Assembly (NCBI RefSeq): GCF_024166365.1
Contig: NC_064819.1
Coordinates: 208,097,293 to 208,161,292 of the forward strand
Length of the DNA: 64,000 bases
Source of the DNA: Elephas maximus indicus
Taxonomy: Eukaryota > Chordata > Mammalia > Proboscidea > Elephantidae
Direction: 5' to 3'
Both the position numbers and the translations under genes were made by a program. Positions 49,180-59,844 of this stretch are shown here, one piece after another. The stretch's first letter is position 1; the number at the start of each line of letters is the position of its first letter. The notes under the pieces are model-generated. The model did no database searches and had not been told where the DNA came from. It saw nothing but the letters and a program-made list of their open reading frames with translations.

Positions 49180-50355
49180 ATATCAGAATATTCATGGCGG
49201 TGTCAGGGAGAGGAGGCAGGAGGATGACGTGTATAGTTTTTAAATTCCTATTCAATGTTATAATTTATTATTTGTAAAACAATTTTTATTGTTTTCACAA
49301 TACAAAATGCAAAACTAGACAATCCTTTCATGATTCAAAATGAATGAAAATAGTGAGTTTTCTTTTTTCTCTTGACATGACCATTTTTATGCTAGATATG
49401 CAATATGATACAGTTTTAAGAAAATAACAAGGAAACAAAAATAGGATACATTTCTTTTTTCAATGTAAAATAATAGTACCTTTGAGGACTTAAGCAAAAT
49501 ATAACCCATCTTTGTGAAAATCAATAAGGTTTCTTTTAGAAAAAGTGTACTGGACCAACCCTTAATGTTCTGTAAGGAAAGTAAACATAAGGAAAGAAGA
49601 AGGTCAGCAGAGAGCCTTCTTCAGATTTTTTTTTTTAATCCCAAAACACTAGTTCCATGTGAGACTGTTAATTTTCTCCTAACTGCTATTCCTTCTTCTT
49701 TCTTGCTTACAGAACCCTAATTTCGTTCTGCTATCCTGAGGTCACGTGCTCAAAGCAAGCTGGGACCCTGACAATGCCAGGGGGAGCATCATGATTGTTA
49801 ATGGTGGTGCCCTAGATTCCTTCCCCGGGACTGATTTGGTCTTTGGGACTGAAGAGGAGATCTACAGGAGAAGTGTTTGTTTTAGAAAAGGATGTCTTGC
49901 TGTTAAACAAATGGAAGGAAATACCCCACCTCTTTGTTGAATGTTATATACTTGCATGTGATGCCTGGGGCTGCTGCAACCATCTTGCAACCATGAGGTG
50001 AGGCAGCAGCCATGTCTCGTATTGAGGATGGTAAGGTAGAAAGATGGAATACACTTGGGTTGAGGACATTGTAGAGTAGCTGAATTAACCCTGCCACTGT
50101 CTATATTTTAATGAGAACACATATTTCCTATTGTTTTAAGCCATTGAAACCAAGTTTGTTACTTGTAGACAAAAACATCCCAACTGCTACAATTTCTAAG
50201 GCTATTAAGGAAATACATTGCAATGTTAAAAAAAAAAAAAATGTTCTGAGAAGACTTACTTGAAATGAGAAATGGCTCATTTAAAGTTTTACCACTGATC
50301 TGGGGAAGGAAATATTTCCTTTGACGGAACCGAAGCAGTGAAACAAACTATAAAT
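49180..50355. other. Intergenic; LTR-like patch at about 49,950-50,190
   Basis: GGGGCTGCTGCAACCATCTT, AACCCTGCCACTGTCTATAT and GTTTTAAGCCATTGAAACC resemble the 3' half of an ancient ERV LTR, too decayed to place. The rest shows nothing. Confidence 0.35.
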
Positions 50356-50604
50356 CAGGAGTTGCCAGCTATACCCCACAGGCCAAATCCAACCTGTTTT
50401 TATACAGCCTGTGAGTTAAGAATGGTTTTTACATTTTTTAATGGTTGAAAAACATAAAAAGAATATTCCACGATACATGAAGATTATATGGATTCAAATT
50501 TTGGTGCCCAGAAATAAAGCTTTATTGGAACAGAGGCTGTATAACCTCCAAAGCCTAAAAAATTTACTACCTGGTTCTTTATAGAAAAATTCTGTTGATC
50601 CTCA
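50356..50604 (-). mobile_element. hAT-Charlie element, MER20-like termini
   Basis: CAGGAGTTGCCAGCTATACC start, GAGTTAAGAATGGTTTTTAC, AATAAAGCTTTATTGGAACA, and TACTACCTGGTTCTTTATAG near the end. Confidence 0.75.
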
Positions 50605-50611
50605 CTATAGA

Positions 50612-50752
50612 TTAGTAGATTTCAACCCTGATTGCATAATAGAATCATTTGGGGAGCTTTCAGAACTATAGACACCAGGGCCCACCCAGACCAGTTAAAT
50701 AGAAAAAGTGCCAGTGATACTAATAGGTGGCCAAGGTTGGAAGTTCTACTCT
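50612..50752. mobile_element. MER5-type hAT fragment
   Basis: TTTCAACCCTGATTGCATAA, AGAATCATTTGGGGAGCTTT and GTGGCCAAGGTTGG-type right end; related to MER5. Confidence 0.7.
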
Positions 50753-50759
50753 AGGTAAT

Positions 50760-51329
50760 GTGAGTGGGTTACAAAATACAGGTGTGCTTAATGTGGGCAG
50801 GTGTAAGGTAACAGATTTAGAGAATGCTAGGCCTGTAAATATGGCTTTGAGCCATCATTTATAACGCAACCTTCTCTGTAAACGCCTTCCTGGAGCCATC
50901 AGACTAACGTGCAGCTGTAGCCGATTCAGCTCACAAAGCAGGCTTCCCAGGCAAGCATTAGGAACAACAGTGTAGACAGCATGTCCCTGTCTAAATGCTG
51001 ACACAACTGGCAAACATGAGTAGTGCTGGCTGTTAGCACTCCAAGAAAGGCAGAGTGGAGGTGAAGAAAAACCATAAATGAAAGAATTAGATTGTTAACA
51101 GCTAAGAAGTATTTTGCAAAAATAAATAATTCTAGCCAGAAAATATTAAGACTGAAAGAGAATATAATGGAGACAATGAATAGGATGTGGACATTTTCAC
51201 TAATATCGACACTGGTCCAGAAAATGCCTTTAAGTTATCATTTTATAAAAAAGAAAATGAAGTAATGGGTTATGTCAGAAGCACTTATTTTCTAAACATT
51301 CTTATAGTAAGAAGTGATTTATTCAAGCT
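50760..51329. other. Intergenic, nothing recognised
   Basis: No gene or repeat family seen. Confidence 0.5.
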
Positions 51330-51341
51330 ATACGTATTCAT

Positions 51342-51388
51342 TGAAACCCTGGCAGCGTAGTGGTTAAGCGCTACGGCTGCCAACCAAA
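51342..51388 (+). mobile_element. AfroSINE 5' fragment between direct repeats
   Basis: Only the 5' leader, D-arm-like and anticodon-arm-like part (CTGGCAGCGTAGTGGTTAAG, ending GCTGCCAACCAAA) is present, flanked by ATACGTATTCAT (51,330-51,341) and ATATGTATTCAT (51,389-51,400). Box B, core and tail are absent. Confidence 0.88.
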
Positions 51389-51542
51389 ATATGTATTCAT
51401 CATGTTAATATATAAACAGACTTCCTTAAGTGTAAGTACAAGTCAGGTATTCAGATAGTCAACCCTGGAGGTATGGTAAGGCAGGATGAAAAGACCCTAA
51501 ATCAGATTCCAGTTGGACAGGTGACTAGGAAGGTCATCTAAA

Positions 51543-51866
51543 TCAGCGCTCTACAAAGCATGGCCCCTGAACCAGTGCTGGCTCACAAACTATTTGTTAC
51601 CAGCCTAAAACAAGGTAATTAGAGAAACTGAGTGTTTAGAAATGTGTATAGCAATTTAACATTTTTACAAAATCCATGCAGATGATCAGTAGACTTGTCT
51701 CACTGAACTTGGTATTGACCAATTCAAAGAGCATAGAACTTGTGGGACACACAGCATATACCGTGAGCTGCATAGAGTCTCGTGCCCTAGGAACATATAT
51801 TGGTATGTGACAAACTGGATTTTTTTTTTTTAAGGTCCTTCATCACAGATAGTTTGAGAAGCACTG
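51543..51866. mobile_element. hAT-like TIR element
   Basis: Left end TCAGCGCTCTACAAAGCA and right end TTTGAGAAGCACTGA are imperfect inverted repeats of the hAT type; the interior is non-coding. Family not assigned. Confidence 0.55.
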
Positions 51867-52862
51867 ATGTAGAAGATGAGCTGCCTCAGGCATTATTGCT
51901 GTCTTTCCTCATCTTGAAGTCAATTCTTACCTGCTAAGGACCTCTCCCACCCCTGGATCTCATTCTGAACATGCAGACCCAAACTCAAACTCAGATACAG
52001 GTCCAGGAACAGGCTAAGAATTGACTAGTTCATAGACCCCTTCAAGACTGGAGTCAGTGGCTCTTCTGGGAAGTGAGAATATGGAAACACTGTAACAGCT
52101 CTGTGAAAGTAACATCTCTCTTCTAAAAAGTCATTAGGAACCAAGTCCAATTTCTATGAAGTCTTCCATTTGTCCTAATCAAGAACTGAATATAATAGTT
52201 CTAAGGCAACAGTGAAAGCTCCACATGTAAGAGTTTAAGAGAACATCTTAGCTGCCCTGATGTTTTTAGGAAATGATCCTTAATCAGGTCATCTATTAGA
52301 AACATTTCCTCTTAGCTGAATGTGAGCCATCTGGTTGGTGTGTATTTGGTGGTCTACTCTAACTTCAAAGCAAGAACCTTTTAAAATCAGTACAGCTGTC
52401 CCCTTCTTTTTATATAAACACCCACCACTGCCTCAGAAGTTATATCATGACTTACTTTGATTAAAATTGATGTTTTAATTTTTAAAGTCATTTCCAGCCT
52501 TAGACTTAGCTTTCCTCTTCTCAATACCACATTCAATAAATGTCTCTTCATTTTCTGCGGCACATAAGAAAGGTGGTTCACAGGTGCTCCTAGAAACCCT
52601 CAATTATTATATAAGTGCCTGATAAATTCTATGACAGGCATTCATTCAACATTCATCAAGCAATTATCTATCAGGCACTGAGCAAAGTGCTCAGAGCAAA
52701 AGAGGCTTCATAGGTCGTTTTGTGTCTAAATAATGGATGAGTGTTATAATTCTCATAAAAATTAAAGGAGAAGCCAGCAAAAAGAAAAGGTTACATTACG
52801 TGTTAAAATACAAAGTTGCTACCAATTTTACAGTTATCACATATGAATGAGACACTGGTAGT
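51867..52862. other. Intergenic, nothing certain
   Basis: A possible L2/MIR remnant at 52,610-52,720 (GGCATTCATTCAACATTCAT). No gene seen. Confidence 0.4.
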
Positions 52863-52887
52863 TATTAAAAAAAAAAAAAAAAAAAAG

Positions 52888-53501
52888 ACCATATATTTAA
52901 ACTATGGGTGCAAGAATGACCCCAGAGACTTCTAGTTTCCAGGCCAGATATAAGAAGCTTGGAAGTCATCCTTCCCATCAGAAAAAAGCTAAAACTGTGA
53001 AGAGCAACAACTCTTGTTATGTCCATGACAGAAGCCGCATCACAGAACCAATCACTGCCCAGAAACCTGGAGAGACAGATTAATATAAAGAATCTCCACT
53101 TACAGGGGCAGAGATCTCCACCGCTGCTGCCACCTCCGGACCACAGTTAGGCAGGCATACTTAAAGGGTAATTGAGTAATTGCTAGAGACTGAGCGTGAA
53201 CTAGCTTGAGTGATAAAAACTCCTGGAGGCCCAGCTTGGGGAGGGGGTGGGGCACACTTTTGTGAGTTTTCCTTGTGAAGCTCTGAGAAAAATCCCCTCC
53301 ACTTCCGAAACAGGAGGAAGGGAAAAGCAATCATTTTGAAACAGTGCTTTGTTCTCTTTGACAAGGGAGACTGCTTTGCTAGAGCCTAGCCAATGTGAGT
53401 TTTATTAGAGTCTAACTAACTTAGAGGAAGGGAAATACCCAGCTCCATCCTCATCAAGCCTTCCATGTGTCAGAGGAGAATTGCCAAACTACAGCTTCCT
53501 T
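52888..53501 (+). mobile_element. Possible L1 5'UTR fragment
   Basis: GGGTGCAAGAATGACCCCAG and AGGCCAGATATAAGAAGCTT resemble ancient L1 5' regions. It follows a poly(A) run and precedes L1 ORF2 sequence of the same orientation. Confidence 0.4.
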
Positions 53502-53510
53502 CTAGCCAAT

Positions 53511-53583
53511 GTTGTTGTTGTTAGGTGTCGTCGAGTAGGCTCCGACTCATAGCGGCCCTATGCACAATAGAACGAATATAGTA
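53511..53583 (-). mobile_element. RTE 3' tail with 9-bp TSD
   Basis: GTTGTTGTTGTTAGGTGTCG to GCACAATAGAACGAA, about 70 bp of RTE 3' end only, flanked by CTAGCCAAT at 53,502-53,510 and 53,584-53,592. Confidence 0.9.
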
Positions 53584-53793
53584 CTAGCCAATATAGTACT
53601 GAAAAACAACAGAGTTGGAGGACTGACACAACCCAACTTCAAGACTTACTATAAAGCTACAGTGAACAATAGTGACAGTATGGTATTGGCAAAGGAACAG
53701 AACAGAGAACCCAGAAATGGACACAGAAATATAGTTAACTGATCTTTGATAAAGTAATAAATGCAACTGAATGGAGAAAGGATAGTCTTTTCA

Positions 53794-53954
53794 GTAGTGG
53801 TGCAGTGGTTAAGACCTACAGCTGCTAACCAAATGGTCAGCAGTTCGAATCCACCAGCCACTCCTTGGAAACCCGATGGGGCAATTCTATTCTGTCCTAT
53901 AGGGTCACTATGAGTCAGAATCGACTCAACAGCAATGAGCTTTAGTGGGTTTTC
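53794..53954 (+). mobile_element. AfroSINE nested in L1
   Basis: TGGTGCAGTGGTTAAGACCT head, GGGGCAATTCTATTCTGTCC core, GAGTCAGAATCGACTCAACA tail. Confidence 0.93.
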
Positions 53955-54489
53955 AACAACTGGATAGCCACATGTTAAAACGTTAATCTAAACACAGAGC
54001 TTACATCTTTCACAAAAATTAACTCACAATGGATCATAGACCTAAATGAAGTTGCAAAACTTTATGATTTCTAGATGATAACATAGCAGAAAATCCAGGT
54101 GCCCTTAGGTTTGGTGATGACTTTTTAGATACTATATCAAAAGCACAATCCATAAGAAAAAAAAATTGATAAGCTGGGCTTCATTAAAATGAAAAACTTC
54201 TGTTCTGCAAAAGACACTGTTAAGAGAATGAAAAGACAAGCTACAAACTGGGAAAAAAATATTTGCAAAACACAGATCTGATAAAGGACTTGTATCCAAG
54301 ACATACGAGAAATTCTTAAAACTGAATAAGAAACCAAACAGCCCAACTATAAAATGGGCAAAAGATCTGAACAGAACCATCACCAAAGACATACAGATGG
54401 CAAATAAGGATATGAAAAGAGGCTCAACATCATAGGTCATTAGGGAATTGCATATCAAAATAACAATAAAGTACCACTACACATTTACT

Positions 54490-54694
54490 ATTGTTGTCAG
54501 TTGCCATCGAGTCGGTTGACTCATGATGACCCCATATGTATCAGAGTAGAACTGTGCTCCATAGCGTTCTCAAGGCTGTGGCCTTTCAGAAGCAGATCAC
54601 CAGGCCTGTCTTCCGAGGTGCCTCTGAGTAAGCTGGAACAGCCAACCTTTCAACTAATACAAGCACATAATGATTTGTACCATCCAGGGACTCC
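54490..54694 (-). mobile_element. AfroSINE nested in L1 (long internal variant)
   Basis: ATTGTTGTCAGTTGCCATCG tail complement, CAGATCACCAGGCCTGTCTT, CATCCAGGGACTCC head complement. Confidence 0.93.
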
Positions 54695-55400
54695 ACACAC
54701 CTACTAGAACACTAAAACCTAAAACACTGACAAAACCAATACTGGTGAGGATGTGGGGCAACAGGAACTCTCATTCATTGCTGGTGGGAATACAAAATGG
54801 TACCATTTTAGAAGACAGTCTGGCAGTTTCTTACAAAGCTAAACATAGCCTTACCATTTGATTCAGCGATTCTGCTCCTAGGTATTTATGCAAGTGAGAT
54901 GAAAATGTACGTCCTCATAAAAACCTGCACATGGATGTTTATAATAGCTTTATTCATAACTGCCTGAAGGTAGAAGTAATCACATTCAATAGATGAACGG
55001 AGTATTATTCAGCAATAAAAACAAATGAGCTATCAAGCCATGAACAGACATGGCAGAACATTCCATGCATCCTGCTAAGATAAAGAAGTCAGTCTGCAAA
55101 AGCTCCAGACTGTAGGATTCCAACTATGTGATATCTGGAAAATGCAAAACTATAGAGACAGCAAAAAGGATTGGTGGTTGCAAGGGAGATACAGGGAGGT
55201 AGGAGACTATTCTAACTATTCTGTATGATACTATAATGGTGGACATATGACATTAAGCATTTTTTAAAGCCCATAGGACTGTACAACACAGAGTGGACTC
55301 GAATGTAAACCATGGACTTTAGTTAATAACAATGTGTCAATATTTGCTAATCAATTGTAACAAATGTACCACAGGAATCCAAGATGCTAAGGGGAGAAAC

Positions 55401-56199
55401 AACTGGAGGGCAGGGGAGTAAATGGCAACTCTGTACATTTACATAGGAAATACTCTTCTAGTTATCATTCCTGAAAACATATCATCCCAAACTTCACAGC
55501 ATAAAAAAAAAAAAAACAACCATCTATGCCACTGGACCGGGTACTTGAAAATGATTAAAATGACACATTTTATGTTGTGTACATTTTATAACACATTAAA
55601 AAAAAATTTTTTTATTATTATGTTCACATATTTTGCAGGCTAAGAATTCAGAAAGGGTACTATGGGGATAACTTATGTCTGCTTCACGATCTCTGGGCCC
55701 TCAGCTGGGAAGACTCCACAATGTCTGGAAGTGACTTATTACCAGGGGCTGGGATCATCTGAAAGCTTGCCCACCCGAATGACGCTAGCTTGCAACTAGG
55801 AACCAACACATAGCCTCCCAATGGAGCTGCTTGGGTTTCCCATCAGCATGGTTGTTGGGTTCTAAGAGCAAACGCCCCAAAAATAATTAGGTGGAGGCCT
55901 TTAATGATCTAGCCTCGGAAGTCACACCGTGTGACTTGTACTGTAGTCACAAGCCTGCCCAGTTTCAAGGAAAGGGAACATAGACTCATCTCTCAATGGA
56001 AGGTGTGTCAAAGTCACATTGGAAAAGCAGCATGTTAGATGGGAGATAGTGTTGCGACCACCTTGGGGAAATAAAATCTGGCATAAGTATGGAATAAATA
56101 ATCAATGAATAAATAAACACTATTGCCATTAGACATTAGTGCTTCTCTCAAATCTTTTGGGTCCTTTTCCTTTTGAGAACACGGTGTGATTGCCCTTCC
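55401..56199. other. Intergenic, nothing recognised
   Basis: No gene. A low-complexity A run at 55,503 and an AT-rich block near 55,597. Confidence 0.45.
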
Positions 56200-56398
56200 A
56201 CTCCCTGGGTGGTGCAGTTAATGTGCTTGGCTGCTACATGAAAAGTTGAAGGTTCAAGTCCACCTGAAGGCACCTTGGAAGAAAGGTCTGGTGAATCACT
56301 TCCAAAAATCAGCCATCGAAAATCCTGTGGAGTACAGTTCCACTCGGACACACGTGGGGTTGCCAAGAGTTGGAATCGACTCAGTAGTAACTGGTGGT
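56200..56398 (+). mobile_element. AfroSINE (long internal variant)
   Basis: ACTCCCTGGGTGGTGCAGTT head, GGTTCAAGTCCACCTGAAGG box B, GAGTTGGAATCGACTCAGTA tail. Confidence 0.93.
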
Positions 56399-56639
56399 TG
56401 AGGTTAGTCAAGGCCATGTGAGTTTGGCCAGTTCAATGTGAATGGAAACCGCTTTTGAGATTCGCAAGCAGAGCTCTCCAGGGCACTCTTCCCAGGCTAA
56501 AGTGATCGTGGAGGCACCTGGTTATCACAAAGGTGCCACGCTGCACCAGCGCATGGAGAGCACCTGCCCTGGAGCATCACCCAGACCCAGTGACAACTTT
56601 GCAGGAGCAAGAAATCACCCCCCCCTTTTTTTTTTTAAT

Positions 56640-57057
56640 GTTCATAATAACTTTATTTGTAATACCCCAAAACTGGAGACAACCCAAATATTCATCAACA
56701 GGTGAATGATGGAGCAACAAAACCGTGGTATAATCATACAATGGAATACTGCTCAGCAATAAGAAGGAAGAAAATATTGATGCATATAAGAACATGGATG
56801 AGTCTCAAAGTAATTCTGCTGAGTGAAAGAAGTCAAACAACAAGGAACGGCACTGTACGGTTCCATTTATAAAACTCTAAAACATGCCAATTACTCTTTC
56901 TTTAATGACAGAACACAGATCAGTGGGGGTGGGAGGTATGAGGAAATTTTGGGGGGAGATTTTTGGGGGACATAGATGTATTATCTTGATTGTGGCATTG
57001 GTTTCACAGGGGCAGGGTTACACATATGTAAAAACTCATCAAATATACACTTAAAAT
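56640..57057 (+). mobile_element. Ancient L1 3' end
   Basis: TAATACCCCAAAACTGGAGA, ACAATGGAATACTGCTCAGC and ACACTTAAA at the end are typical mammalian L1 3' sequence. Confidence 0.85.
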
Positions 57058-57398
57058 TGTTGTCAGTTGCCTTCCAGTCGGCTCCTGACTCCTGGCAACC
57101 CCATGCACAAGGGAACAAGACACTGCGAGGTCCTGCTCCGTCCCCATGATTGGTTTCAGGTTGCACTGTTGTCATCCACAGGGTTTTCATTGACTGGTTT
57201 TCAGAAGTACATTACCAGGCCTTTCTTCCTAGTCCATCTTAGTCTAGAAGTTCTATTGAAACCTGTTAAGCATCAGAGCAACACCCAAGCCTCCACTGAC
57301 AGACAGGTGGTGGCTGCACACGGCGTGCACTGGCCAGGAATCAAACCCAGGTCTCCCACATGGAAGGCAAGAATTCTACCACTGAACCACTAATGCCT
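57058..57398 (-). mobile_element. tRNA-Gly-headed SINE with RTE-like tail
   Basis: Read on the reverse strand, the head GGCATTAGTGGTTCAGTGGT, AGAATTCTTGCCTTCCATGT, GGGTTTGATTCCTGGCC is close to tRNA-Gly(GCC), including box A and box B. The body is unlike the ordinary AfroSINE. The tail GGAGCCGACTGGAAGGCAAC followed by TGACAACAA matches the RTE/AfroSINE 3' block. It is a SINE copy, not a functional tRNA gene: no terminator follows the tRNA-like part. Confidence 0.85.
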
Positions 57399-57419
57399 CA
57401 TAGCAAGTTCCTAGAATGT

Positions 57420-57715
57420 CATGTATTTTTCTTGTCCCTCCCAGCCGCCCCCAGTGGTATCTCTGACCCAAATCCATTCTCTACACAGCAGCAGGGGGAG
57501 CTTCCAAAGCCCAAATCAGCAGATCACTCCCTGCGTAAAACCTGCCCAGGGTAAGTAAAATCCAGCCTCCTGACAGTGACCTTCAGGACCTTCCCACCTC
57601 TGGCCTCATCTGCCTTGCCTCTCCCCAGGGGTCACCAGGCTGTACCCTCCTACTGGCCGTGAAAATGCCCAACAGGCTCTTGCCCCTGCACTCGGTCTCT
57701 CCTCTGAAGCATGGA
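57420..57715 (+). mobile_element. LINE2 fragment
   Basis: CATTCTCTACACAGCAGCAG, AAATCAGCAGATCACTCCCT, CCAGCCTCCTGACAGTGACC match the L2 3' region. Confidence 0.7.
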
Positions 57716-57718
57716 GCA

Positions 57719-57879
57719 CAAACCAAACCCATTACCAGAGTGTCGATTCTGACTCATAGCAACCCTATGGGACAGAGTAGAACTGCCGCATCTTTCTCCT
57801 GCTGAACGGCTGGTGGGCTTGAACCATCAGCCCTTCAACCCTTCAGTTAAGAGCCAAGTACTTAACCACTGTGCCGCCC
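57719..57879 (-). mobile_element. AfroSINE
   Basis: ACAAACCAAACCCATTACCA tail complement, GGGACAGAGTAGAACTGCCG core, CACTGTGCCGCCC head complement. Confidence 0.92.
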
Positions 57880-58086
57880 AAACCAGAAAACCCATTGCCA
57901 TGGAGTCGATTACTACTCATAGCAACACCATGTGACAGAATAGAACTGTCCCGTAGAGTTTTCTTAGCTGTAATCTTTACTGGAGCAGACCACCAAGTCT
58001 TTCTCCCTTGGAGCCACTGGCTAGGAGAGAAGTGCCAACCTTTGGGATAGCAGCCTAGTGCTTAACCATGGTGCCACCAAGGCTCC
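57880..58086 (-). mobile_element. AfroSINE, directly abutting the previous copy
   Basis: AAACCAGAAAACCCATTGCC to GGTGCCACCAAGGCTCC. Two copies in the same orientation lie head to tail with no spacer; the second inserted at or near the end of the first. Confidence 0.92.
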
Positions 58087-59079
58087 TTTGGTGTATATGG
58101 CAATTATGGGAAATGTTACCATATAAAATTTTTTTGTATCCAGAACAGATACAGTGAAATTTTCCTGCCCTGATTTCCTAATCCTTCTTGTCCTTAGGCA
58201 GTCTTGGTGCAGGAGTAAGGCATTAACTTAGAACCAAAAGATGCTACATTGGAGTGATACTCCTACTCTCAAACTGGAAACATTTGGGTAATTAACTCCC
58301 CCCACCCCCACCCAATCAGTCTCAGCTTCACGGACTTTAAAGTAACAGAAAGTAGGGCTTCACACAAAATTTGCTGTAAAGCTTAAATAAAATACGTGGT
58401 TCATAGTGTAACATAAACACTGATTAGATATGAGCTAACAGAAAGAACAATTTTACCATAATAAATCAGCAAGAAAACTAGCTTAGTTATTTTGAAATAT
58501 GAATATAAATCTCGAGCCTTCCAATTTCATCAAACTTGTTATAACTGAAATCTTATTTTAAAATAAATCCTTTTCTTTCCTTCCTCCTGTTCTTTTATAT
58601 GACTAATTAACACCTTGTAAATATACATAATTCTGCCCAATCACCTGCTGATGTCTTCATTAATTGTGTATTCCACACTCTATAAAGTGAATGTCTCCAA
58701 ATTTAGCCTTAGTTTTTCTACTAATAAAACACATGCCAAAATGCATTGATATCTGTAAAAGGTACAGATGAAAAGAAAAACATGTAAATTATTTTCCCCT
58801 TAAAAAAAAAAAAACAAACCTGCAATAAAGTAAAATGTTATTCTCAACTTTGCAATGACACATAAGCAATGAAATACATATGTTATGTAAGTTAAAATAA
58901 ATGGGCTGTGTAAAAAAAAGTACAAATTCATTATTTAGCCTTTCCTAATTAATTCAAACTTAGCTCTGTATAATCATAGATTTGATATAGGTACTAGAAA
59001 GTGCCATGTGTATACAGGTTACTGCACAGCTGTCTGGGCAAAGACTGGGAAAAGAGAGGACGGCAATTCCTTTAAAAGC
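58087..59079. other. Intergenic, AT-rich, nothing recognised
   Basis: No gene or family seen. Confidence 0.5.
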
Positions 59080-59670
59080 CCTAGGCCCACACAATGGAAT
59101 ATTACTCAGCCATAAAAAGGAATGAAGTACTGACACAGGCTACAACATGGATGAATCTTGAAAATATTGTACTAGTGAAGGAAGCCAGTCATAAAACACC
59201 ACATTTTGTATGATTCCATTTATATGAAATGTCCAGAATAGGCGAATCCACAGAGACAGAGAAGGATATTAGTGGTTGTCAGGAACTAGGGGTGGGGAGT
59301 TTGGGAGTGCCTGATGAAAATGCTCTGGAATTAGATAGTGGCAATGGTTGCACTAAAGGAGCCCTGGTGGCGCAAATGGTTAAATGCTCGGCTGCTAATC
59401 GAAAGGCTGGCAGTTAGAGCCTACCCAGTGGCTCCACCAGAGAAAGACCTGGCGATCTGCTTCCATAAAGATTACAGGCAAGCAAACCCTATGGGGCAGT
59501 TCTACTCTGTCACATGGGGCCGCTATGAGTCGGAATCAACTTGACAGCATGCAACAAAACAATGGCCGCACAACACAGTAAATAGACTAAAACCCACTAA
59601 ATTGTATACTTGAAAACAGTGAATTTTATGCTATGGTGAATTACATGTCAATATTTTTTTTGAAAAGGCA
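59080..59670 (+). mobile_element. Ancient L1 3' end
   Basis: CACAATGGAATATTACTCAG, GGATGAATCTTGAAAATATT, TGTATACTTGAAAACAGTGA; interrupted by the AfroSINE at 59,354. Confidence 0.88.
59354..59559 (+). mobile_element. AfroSINE with 12-bp TSD
   Basis: Well-preserved copy (GGAGCCCTGGTGGCGCAAAT head) flanked by CAATGGTTGCAC (59,342-59,353) and CAATGGCCGCAC (59,560-59,571). Confidence 0.95.
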
Positions 59671-59681
59671 CTAGGTACACC

Positions 59682-59840
59682 CACTAAAACCCATTGCTGT
59701 CTAGTTGATTCCAACTCATAGCAACCCTATAGGACAGAGTAGAACTGCCCTATAGTATTTCCATGGAGAGGCTGGTGGATTCGAACTGCAGACCTTTTGG
59801 TTAGCAGCCAAGCTCTCAACCACTACACCACCAGGGCTCC
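59682..59840 (-). mobile_element. AfroSINE
   Basis: CACTAAAACCCATTGCTGTC tail complement, GGACAGAGTAGAACTGCCCT core, CACCACCAGGGCTCC head complement. Confidence 0.95.
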
Positions 59841-59844
59841 GGGC

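Larger units (their letters stand above)
53593..55400 (+). mobile_element. Ancient L1 ORF2 3' end plus 3'UTR (L1MA-like), with nested SINEs
   Basis: GTTGGAGGACTGACACAACC, AGACTTACTATAAAGCTACA, ACTATAAAATGGGCAAAAGA, GGTGAGGATGTGGGGCAACA and ATAGCTTTATTCATAACTGC are in L1 order. The frame is fully decayed. Interrupted by AfroSINEs at 53,794 and 54,490. Confidence 0.9.

Noticed and set aside
57290-57398. Possible tRNA-Gly gene on the reverse strand
   Set aside because: Boxes A and B are recognisable, but the tRNA-like part runs straight into a SINE body with an RTE-type tail and has lost the arm pairing of a real tRNA.
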